Positions 7,602 through 12,693 of a DNA stretch of 12,693 nucleotides are shown here, in pieces. Under the pieces are notes generated by a model. That model was not told the origin of the DNA. It worked only from the letters and a program-made list of their open reading frames with translations, and searched no databases. Location of the stretch: positions 1 through 12,693 of the forward strand of contig SMXP01000068.1 in NCBI GenBank assembly GCA_004356335.1, in the 5' to 3' direction. The translations under genes were made by a program, and so were the position numbers. This stretch comes from Alphaproteobacteria bacterium. GTDB lineage: Bacteria > Pseudomonadota > Alphaproteobacteria > SMXP01. Numbering within the stretch: position 1 is the stretch's first letter; the number at the start of each line of letters is the position of its first letter.

Positions 7602-9437
7602 ATGTTTAGTCGGTTTAGTGGGTATTGTTGGGTTCTCAGGGAATGTGGATCCGTTAGGGCTGGGATAGCGACCCTTGGCTTTGTCGCCATGTCGGCCCTG
7701 TGCGCGCCCTATGGGGCAGCCGAACAATTATTGCCCGGATCGATTTCGCCGGTCACAGCATCGGGGACGGATCGCGCCTATGAGGCAAGCATCCTCCAGA
7801 ATAACGATGTGGAATTATATAGGAAGATCTTCGACGTCCAACAGCGCGGCGATTGGCCGCAAGCCGATCGCTTGGTCACACAGCTCGCTGACGATGTCCT
7901 CATAGGCTACGTTAAGTTCCAGCGCTATATGCATCCCACGGCATACAAATCGAAGTTCTCTGAGCTGCGCGACTGGATGGCGTCTTATGCAGATCACCCG
8001 GAAGCCGCGCGTATCTACAAATTGGCCATGAAGCGCAAGCCTGCCGGCAGCGCCTCGCCCAACAAGGCCTTGCCCCGAAAATATCGTCCAGAGCCAAACA
8101 AGATCGTCAATCTCACCTTCGCGAAGCAACGGCGATCGGCCAGCCAACGCCGCCGCGTGGCCGAAATCAATCGCTACGTCAAGTCGCTTTTGGCTCGGGA
8201 ACGGCCCACTCAATCATTAAACCACATCAACCAGGCCGACATCCGCAACGCGTTGACACCGCTCGAATATGATCAGCTTTTAAGCTGGATCGCGGCGCAA
8301 TACTTGCTGGAAAAAGTGCCGGAAAAAGCATTGCGTACGGCCCAAGAAGTCGCCGGTCGGAGCCGCAAAGGCGTGCCCTTGGCGGATTGGACTGCGGGTC
8401 TTGCCGCTTGGCAACTCGGTCGCTACGAATTGGCGGCTGAGCATTTTGATGCCTTGGCCTATGCACCTTACGTCAGGCATCCGACTCGGGCCAGCGGCGC
8501 ATATTGGGCCGCGCGCGCCTATCTGGTCACGCAAAAGCCCGATAAAGTTGCCTCCCGTCTGGAAATAGCCGCCCAAACCCCGCTGAGTTTTTATGGTGTA
8601 TTGGCCAATCGGCAGCTCGGCAACGATCACGCCTATGATTGGGAAGTGCCTGCTCTAGGGCAAAGCGGCGCACAGCGCCTGTTCGAATACCCCGTTGTCA
8701 GACGCGCCGTTGCTTTGGCCCAGCTTGGCCGCACCCGTGAAGCGGAAACCGAATTGCGTCGCGGTCACGCCTATATCGATGACTCCTTGGACAAACATTT
8801 GGTCGCCTTGGCGGCCCAATGGGACCTGCCGGCCACTCAATTGCAAGTCGCCGAATATACCACGAGCACGGGATTGGAAGCAGGGCTTTTTCCGATCCCT
8901 AGTTTCGTTCCGCGCAGCGGCTTTCAAATAGATCCGGCTCTGCTTTACGCGTTCATGCGTAAAGAGAGCAAATTCGTCACGGATGCAAAATCGTGGGCCG
9001 GCGCGCGAGGTCTGATGCAACTCATGCCCAGAACGGCCAGTTATGTGGCTAACGATAGTTCTTTGCGTGGCTCCCAGCGCCACAAACTGTTTGATCCCGG
9101 GTTCAATTTGGAACTGGGCCAAAAATATCTAAAACAACTGATGTCCTCCGCACAGCCCAAGGGCAATCTTTTTATGGTGACGGTGGCCTATAACGGGGGG
9201 CCGGGGAACTTACGCAAATGGCGCAATGAGTTGTCGTCCAACACGGATCCGCTGTTCTTCATCGAAACCATCCCGTCCAGAGAGACACGTGCCTTCATTG
9301 AAGAGGTATTGACCAATCTCTGGATCTACCGCTATCGATTGGGCCAAGAGGCACCGACTTTAGAGGCCGCCGCCGCCGGCAAATGGCCGGTTTACACGCC
9401 GGTCCAGATCAAAGACGATCGTCTCGTAATACGCTAA
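7602..9437 (+). CDS. Soluble lytic murein transglycosylase (Slt70-like, family 1)
   Basis: This periplasmic enzyme cleaves the MurNAc-GlcNAc bond of peptidoglycan to leave 1,6-anhydroMurNAc ends, in wall remodelling and recycling. With the ATG at 7602 the protein has 611 residues. An N-terminal signal (AGIATLGFVAMSALCAPYGAAEQ, residues about 29-51 in two quoted parts: AGIATLGFVAMS and ALCAPYGAAEQ) is followed by a long helical superhelix domain to about residue 440. The C-terminal SLT domain then shows AFMRKESKF with the catalytic Glu at about 455, ARGLMQLMPRTA, AYNGGPGN and ETIPSRETRAFIEEVL followed by YRYRLGQ. A GTG at 7569 is an alternative start. An AGAGGAAG sequence lies rather far (about 12 bases) before the ATG, so the start is uncertain. 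MoaB follows after only 29 bases and is probably cotranscribed. Confidence 0.94.
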   Translation: MFSRFSGYCWVLRECGSVRAGIATLGFVAMSALCAPYGAAEQLLPGSISPVTASGTDRAYEASILQNNDVELYRKIFDVQQRGDWPQADRLVTQLADDVLIGYVKFQRYMHPTAYKSKFSELRDWMASYADHPEAARIYKLAMKRKPAGSASPNKALPRKYRPEPNKIVNLTFAKQRRSASQRRRVAEINRYVKSLLARERPTQSLNHINQADIRNALTPLEYDQLLSWIAAQYLLEKVPEKALRTAQEVAGRSRKGVPLADWTAGLAAWQLGRYELAAEHFDALAYAPYVRHPTRASGAYWAARAYLVTQKPDKVASRLEIAAQTPLSFYGVLANRQLGNDHAYDWEVPALGQSGAQRLFEYPVVRRAVALAQLGRTREAETELRRGHAYIDDSLDKHLVALAAQWDLPATQLQVAEYTTSTGLEAGLFPIPSFVPRSGFQIDPALLYAFMRKESKFVTDAKSWAGARGLMQLMPRTASYVANDSSLRGSQRHKLFDPGFNLELGQKYLKQLMSSAQPKGNLFMVTVAYNGGPGNLRKWRNELSSNTDPLFFIETIPSRETRAFIEEVLTNLWIYRYRLGQEAPTLEAAAAGKWPVYTPVQIKDDRLVIR

Positions 9438-9466
9438 CCTTGTTGAGATAAACTCTCGAGCAAGAT

Positions 9467-10027
9467 ATGCGGGATAACCCTATGAATTCTATCGATGAAT
9501 CGCTGCCCTTTGTTCCTGTTGCCATTGCCGTGATGACCGTGTCGGACAGTCGCACATTGGAAAACGACGCATCCGGCGACATTCTCGTGGATCGATTGAC
9601 CAAGGCGGGACATATATTGGCCGATCGGACGCTTGTCGAAGATGATCAGAGTGTCATTACCGCACAACTCAAAACCTGGATCGCCGATCCAAAGATCGAC
9701 GTGGTGATTGCCACGGGCGGCACCGGCCTGACCGGACGCGACGTGACGGCGGAGGCCTTTCATTCGGTGTTTGACAAGGAGATGGAAGGGTTTTCCACAC
9801 TGTTTCATCAAATCAGTTTCGAGAAAATTGGTACGTCGACCATTCAATCTCGAGCGACGGCGGGCGTGGCCGGCGGAACCTATCTTTTCGCCCTACCGGG
9901 CTCACCGGGCGCCTGCAAGGACGGTTGGGACGGCATTCTCCAGTCCCAGCTCGACTCGCGGCATCGCCCGTGCAATTTCGTAGAGATCATGCCCCGTCTT
10001 CAGGAACACTTGGTCAAGAAGTCCTAG
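9467..10027 (+). CDS. moaB: Molybdenum cofactor biosynthesis protein B (MoaB/MogA family)
   Basis: MoaB/MogA proteins bind molybdopterin and, in characterised members, adenylylate it before molybdate insertion. The 186-residue product has AVMTVSDSRT (21-30), the pterin-binding ATGGTGLTGRDVTAE (82-96), GFSTLFHQISFEKIGTSTIQ in the expected place (108-127), SRATAG (128-133) and the LPGSPGAC loop (143-150). Residues expected for function are present. ATG 9467 and ATG 9482 are both possible starts and neither has a strong ribosome site. The later one would give a 181-residue protein. It follows the transglycosylase closely, and no other molybdenum cofactor genes are in the window. Its TAG stop at 10025-10027 is shared with the first bases of repeat R2. 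Confidence 0.93.
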   Translation: MRDNPMNSIDESLPFVPVAIAVMTVSDSRTLENDASGDILVDRLTKAGHILADRTLVEDDQSVITAQLKTWIADPKIDVVIATGGTGLTGRDVTAEAFHSVFDKEMEGFSTLFHQISFEKIGTSTIQSRATAGVAGGTYLFALPGSPGACKDGWDGILQSQLDSRHRPCNFVEIMPRLQEHLVKKS

Positions 10028-10129
10028 GGTCTTTCCGGTTTTGATGGAATCAAAACCTGACCCTAAGTCTTTGTTTTGTCGCGCATTCGGACGGAAAACC
10101 GGTGGCCACTTTTCCTGAATGCGCTTTAG
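10026..10129 (-). repeat. Mosaic palindromic intergenic repeat, copy R2 (complete, inverted relative to R1)
   Basis: The element is about 104 bp and fills the gap between convergent moaB and the TIGR04282 gene. Its first palindrome (10026-10064) is AGGGTC ... GGTTTTGAT, a GGA loop, ATCAAAACC ... GACCCT. The second (10081-10124) has eight-base arms GCGCATTC and GAATGCGC around ACGGAAAACCGG...CCACTTTTCCT. This second hairpin is the inverted counterpart of hairpin 1 in R1, with two base pairs changed on both sides (TT/AA there, CA/TG here). Sitting between convergent genes it could act as a two-way terminator, but it has no clear T-run. Confidence 0.85.
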
Positions 10130-10136
10130 CGATCGT

Positions 10137-10739
10137 TCATATGCGGGCAAGATCGGCACTGGTGTCCACATCGTCAAGCGTTGTTAAAAACGCAACGCGC
10201 CGCCCCTGTAGATTTCTTTTCGTGTCCTCAAGTGCGAATTCAGTGGACCAACGCACATCATCCAATGGCAACGGGCCCCGCCGTTTTAAACCAATAAGCC
10301 AATAGCCGCCGTCGGACGACGGTCCGATGACAGCGTCGGTTCGGCCCAAAGCCTCAAAAGCGCGGCTCACATGATGGGGTTCGATGCCGGGTATGTCGCT
10401 GCCGACAATGACCACCGGCCCGGGCGGAAACCATTGAAAAATGCGGCTCATTTTCGCGCCCAAATCGCCGCCGCCTTGAGCGATGCGCGGCACCGACGGC
10501 GGCCACACGCCTGGCCAGGCGTTTGTTCGGTCGGCGCGATCCGGGGTCACCGCCAGATAAGTCTGCCACCGTCTGTCGCGGGATAGGCGATCAATGATCC
10601 GTCGGCAATTGGTGCGATACCACGACGTCGCAACGCTAGGCCCCAGATCTTTGGCCAAGCGTGTCTTTACCCGTCCCAATTCAGGTGCTTTGACGAAGAT
10701 GACAAGGCGCCGACCATAAAGATTAGCCCGTCTAACCAT
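10137..10739 (-). CDS. TIGR04282-type (DUF2064) glycosyl/nucleotidyltransferase-like protein, arsenosugar-associated family
   Basis: This 200-residue protein has the GT-A/nucleotidyltransferase-like features of the family known as 'transferase 1, rSAM/selenodomain-associated', later linked to arsenosugar biosynthesis: VIFVKAPELGRVKTRLAK (13-30), QGGGDLGAKM (88-97), VGSDIPGI (112-119), GPSSDGGYWLIGL (139-151), WST (164-166) and LDDVDT (188-193). These match a nucleotide-sugar-binding fold, but the reaction has not been settled to my knowledge. It is the second gene of a two-gene minus-strand unit: its ATG at 10739 overlaps the stop of the TIGR04283 gene by eight bases. A GTG at 10769 is a possible earlier start. 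It ends seven bases from repeat R2. ArsM- or ArsS-like genes are not in the window, so the arsenosugar role is only suggested by family. Confidence 0.88.
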   Translation of the reverse strand: MVRRANLYGRRLVIFVKAPELGRVKTRLAKDLGPSVATSWYRTNCRRIIDRLSRDRRWQTYLAVTPDRADRTNAWPGVWPPSVPRIAQGGGDLGAKMSRIFQWFPPGPVVIVGSDIPGIEPHHVSRAFEALGRTDAVIGPSSDGGYWLIGLKRRGPLPLDDVRWSTEFALEDTKRNLQGRRVAFLTTLDDVDTSADLARI

Positions 10740-11412
10740 AGAGTCTGGCCAACCATCTGGGTGATACACGCAGAAAAAAGAGGGATAGAGTCAACGCATT
10801 GCGCATGGGGCGCGCAACAAATCCATCCCGTCGATAACGCGCCGCACTGGTTACCGCCTTGCTTCGGAAAAAGATCAGCCGCCGGCGGCCAAGCCGCCGA
10901 ACCATATCGACATCTTCCATCAGTGGCATATCTCGAAAGCCGCCGATATTTTCGTAGAGATGGCGGCTCATAAGAAGCCCCTGATCGCCATAAGGCAGAC
11001 CCAGCCACTTGCAGCGCCAACGAACCATTCGCTCTAGCCGTCGCGCTGCGGGTGAAAAATCATCGAGCGCAAAGTCGAACGCGCCGGCCACGCCTATGGC
11101 TTCCGGCCGTTCGACAAAACGCGCCGCCTCCTGCGCCCAGCCTTCGTCGAGCACGGTATCGCCATGAAGAAACAGCAGCCACTGGCATTTAGCGGCGGCC
11201 GCGCCGGCCATCAATTGACGGCCGCGCCCGGGCTCGGTGCGCAGAATTGTCGCACCCGCCCCATGGGCAATCGCCCCTGTGTCGTCGTGGGAGCCGCCAT
11301 CGACGACAATCACTTCGCGCACGATCCCTTGCACCGTGGCGCCAATGAGACACGACAGGGTCGCCGCAAGGGTCGCTTGGGCATTGAGTGTCGGAATAAT
11401 CACACTGATCAT
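10732..11412 (-). CDS. TIGR04283-type family 2 glycosyltransferase, arsenosugar-associated family
   Basis: This GT2-fold transferase of 226 residues starts MISVIIPTLNAQ, has the nucleotide-sugar motif VVDGGSHDDT (36-45), GRGRQLMAGA (62-71), the metal-binding loop LHGDT (82-86), YGDQGLLMSR (141-150) and the base-region MEDVDMVRRL (165-174). These are hallmarks of 'transferase 2, rSAM/selenodomain-associated' proteins, which occur as pairs with TIGR04282 proteins exactly as here. I chose the ATG at 11412 because the family begins with the first beta strand. The open frame extends to 11508, but that extension is translated repeat R3 and intergenic DNA. No ribosome site is visible before the ATG. 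A TATAAT ends six bases upstream, so a leaderless message is possible. The acceptor and sugar are unknown. Confidence 0.9.
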   Translation of the reverse strand: MISVIIPTLNAQATLAATLSCLIGATVQGIVREVIVVDGGSHDDTGAIAHGAGATILRTEPGRGRQLMAGAAAAKCQWLLFLHGDTVLDEGWAQEAARFVERPEAIGVAGAFDFALDDFSPAARRLERMVRWRCKWLGLPYGDQGLLMSRHLYENIGGFRDMPLMEDVDMVRRLGRRRLIFFRSKAVTSAARYRRDGFVARPMRNALTLSLFFLRVSPRWLARLYG

Positions 11413-11418
11413 GGCCGC

Positions 11419-11424
11419 ATTATA
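11419..11424 (-). promoter_or_regulatory. Perfect TATAAT before the transferase pair, possible -10 of a leaderless message
   Basis: On the minus strand TATAAT ends six bases before the ATG at 11412, so transcription could begin at the A of the start codon. A good -35 is not seen: the sequence at the expected distance is inside repeat R3 and reads near GCCACT. The match may be chance. Confidence 0.25.
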
Positions 11425-11450
11425 GAGCGCATTCAGGAAAAGTGGCCACC
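11423..11450 (+). repeat. Partial mosaic repeat, copy R3 (half of the shared hairpin)
   Basis: TAGAGCGCATTCAGGAAAAG followed by TGGCCACC matches the corresponding arm of R2 (read inverted) almost base for base, then ends abruptly. The partner arm and the second palindrome are missing, so it cannot form the full hairpin. It lies in the divergent region between the transferase pair and the radical SAM gene and overlaps the TATAAT by two bases. Confidence 0.75.
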
Positions 11451-11482
11451 GACGCGGCGAACCACAGCCGGATTTAGATCGA

Positions 11483-11511
11483 TTGTTCTTGTTTTGTTCC
11501 GAAGGCATGAT
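11483..11511 (+). promoter_or_regulatory. Weak candidate promoter for the radical SAM gene
   Basis: TTGTTC (11483-11488) and CATGAT (11506-11511) are 17 bases apart and the second ends five bases before the ATG at 11517. The -10 match is poor, so this is only a candidate. Confidence 0.2.
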
Positions 11512-11516
11512 AGACT

Positions 11517-12620
11517 ATGCAGATGGCCAGGGCCGTCCAAAACCATGTCACCCTCAAGGCGCCGCCCCACCCGGCGATCAAGGGACGCGGCGCTTTATCC
11601 AATGAGTCCGGACGATATGAGGCGGAACAACGCGTCGCCGTCGATGACGGCTGGCACCGTGACGACACGCCGCTTCGCACTGAAATTTTTATGGAAACGG
11701 CCCGGCGCATCATCACCACCAATAAATCGCCCGACCTGCCATTCGATCGCTCGATCAATCCCTATCGCGGTTGCGAGCATGGCTGTGTTTATTGTTATGC
11801 CCGACCGACCCACACTTACATGGGGCTATCGGCCGGATTGGATTTCGAAACCAAGTTATTTGCCAAGCCGGGGGCGGCTAAGCTTTTGACCAAGGAATTG
11901 GCCGATCCCAAATATCGGCCCAAAGCCATCGCCCTGGGCACCAATACGGATCCCTATCAACCGATTGAGAAACGGCTGAAGATCACCCGCTCGGTTCTCG
12001 AAGTGCTGGCGGCTCACGATCATCCTTGCACGATCGTGACAAAATCCCATTTGGTCACGCGCGATATGGACATCATCGCAGCCATGGCGGCCAAGGGTTT
12101 GGTCAAAGTATTCCTGTCGATCACGACCCTGAACAAGCAGCTGGCGCGCGCCATGGAACCCCGTGCGGCAACACCTGGACTTCGATTGGACACGCTCAAG
12201 CAATTGAGCGGGGCCGGCATTCCAACCGGTGTCATGGTCGCGCCGATCATACCGGCCCTTACCGATGGGGAACTGGAGTCGATTTTGGAACAAGCCGCCC
12301 AGGCCGGCGTTAAACAAGCCGGCTACATCATGCTTCGTTTGCCGCTGGAAGTTAAATATCTGTTCAAGGATTGGCTCGAGCAGATCGCGCCCTATCGGGC
12401 CGATCATGTGATGCGCCTGGTGCACGACATTCGCAATGGGCGGGATAACGATCCCCGTTGGGGCAAACGAATGCGCGGCACCGGTCCTTACGCAAAAATG
12501 ATCGCCCAAAGATTTAACAAAGCGGTCGCACGATTGGGTCTGAACCGGGAAGAATTGTTGCTCGACACAACTTTATTCAGGACGGCGCAACAAAAAGGGC
12601 AACAATTGGCATTGTTTTAG
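11517..12620 (+). CDS. PA0069-family (SplB-like) radical SAM protein
   Basis: This 367-residue radical SAM protein has the cluster motif CEHGCVYC (C86, C90, C93), a CxxxCxxC that would bind 4Fe-4S and cleave S-adenosylmethionine. Conserved surroundings are KGRGALSNESGRYE (22-35), NPYRGCEHGCVYCYARPTH (81-99), GTNTDPYQPIE and GIPTGVMVAPIIPALTD, typical of the PA0069/Rv2578c-like group related to spore photoproduct lyase by sequence. The function of this group is not established. The protein ends QLALF, a normal family end, so it looks complete. ATG 11517 and ATG 11523 are both possible starts. GAAGG lies about 11 bases upstream of the first. It diverges from the transferase pair, and its TAG stop is shared with repeat R4. 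A role with those transferases is possible, but this is not the ArsS-type radical SAM protein usually associated with them. Confidence 0.92.
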   Translation: MQMARAVQNHVTLKAPPHPAIKGRGALSNESGRYEAEQRVAVDDGWHRDDTPLRTEIFMETARRIITTNKSPDLPFDRSINPYRGCEHGCVYCYARPTHTYMGLSAGLDFETKLFAKPGAAKLLTKELADPKYRPKAIALGTNTDPYQPIEKRLKITRSVLEVLAAHDHPCTIVTKSHLVTRDMDIIAAMAAKGLVKVFLSITTLNKQLARAMEPRAATPGLRLDTLKQLSGAGIPTGVMVAPIIPALTDGELESILEQAAQAGVKQAGYIMLRLPLEVKYLFKDWLEQIAPYRADHVMRLVHDIRNGRDNDPRWGKRMRGTGPYAKMIAQRFNKAVARLGLNREELLLDTTLFRTAQQKGQQLALF

Positions 12621-12693
12621 GGTCCTTCCGGTTTTGATGGAATCAAAACCTGACCCCAAGTTGTTGTTTTATCGTGTTTCCGGACGGAAAACC
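12619..12693 (-). repeat. Mosaic palindromic repeat, copy R4 (cut by the window edge)
   Basis: AGGGTCCTTCCGGTTTTGAT then GGAATCAAAACCTGACCC matches the first palindrome of R2 with few changes. After a variable spacer, CGTGTTTC then CGGACGGAAAACC starts the shared hairpin and the window ends. The first two bases belong to the radical SAM gene's TAG stop. Confidence 0.85.

Noticed and set aside
8655..9122. 155-codon minus-strand frame inside the lytic transglycosylase
   Set aside because: It is antisense to the well-supported SLT domain and has no family features.
11413..11508. N-terminal extension of the TIGR04283 transferase to a start at 11508
   Set aside because: The extra residues translate repeat R3 and intergenic DNA. 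The family starts at MISVIIPTLN.
11164..11889. Long plus-strand frame (241 codons) across the transferase and radical SAM genes
   Set aside because: It runs antisense through one strong gene and out of frame through another. Its composition is Arg/Pro-rich as expected of a shadow frame.
2741..12693. The four repeats as a CRISPR array or insertion-sequence ends
   Set aside because: They are kilobases apart, in both orientations, without regular spacers or a transposase. Their structure is two hairpins per unit.

Overview
The window looks like a chromosomal segment of an alphaproteobacterium of moderate GC content. The evidence is a ubiquinone-linked ETF dehydrogenase, the housekeeping set around it (uracil-DNA glycosylase, soluble lytic transglycosylase, MoaB, TPR lipoprotein, IspE), and short mosaic palindromic intergenic repeats of the kind described from rhizobia and relatives. 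The gene neighbourhood reminds me of Rhodospirillales-type genomes. That placement is from memory and not tested.

Layout. Bases 1-704 are a disturbed edge: a small, unrecognised, probably exported Gly/Asp-rich protein (150-533), then a 41-codon piece that reads like the C-terminus of a polyprenyl diphosphate synthase with the rest of the gene missing (579-704). From 6396 down to 698 four genes run on the minus strand: ETF-ubiquinone oxidoreductase, a large TPR lipoprotein, IspE, and a WecA/TagO-like polyprenyl-phosphate sugar-1-phosphate transferase whose start overlaps the ispE stop (ATGA). Divergent from them, 6628-10027 holds a family-4-like uracil-DNA glycosylase lacking two of the usual four cluster cysteines, an Slt-type lytic transglycosylase and MoaB. 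Convergent with MoaB is a minus-strand, overlapping pair of transferases of the TIGR04282 and TIGR04283 types (families linked to arsenosugar biosynthesis). A PA0069-type radical SAM protein diverges from this pair and runs to 12620.

The least ordinary material lies between the genes. Four copies or part-copies of a two-hairpin mosaic repeat are present (2741-2847, 10026-10129, 11423-11450, 12619-window end). The two complete copies differ by paired, compensating changes in the stem. Three copies begin exactly on the TAG stop codon of the neighbouring gene. The half-copy lies in the divergent promoter region of the transferase pair and the radical SAM gene.

Links between genes: IspE feeds the isoprenoid pathway. 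Its products become the quinone tail used by ETF-QO (the synthase whose C-terminus is seen here would make it) and the polyprenyl phosphate used by the WecA-like enzyme. No complete novel defence or mobile system is visible. The strongest leads are the repeats, the truncated synthase with its unknown neighbour, and the cysteine-poor glycosylase.
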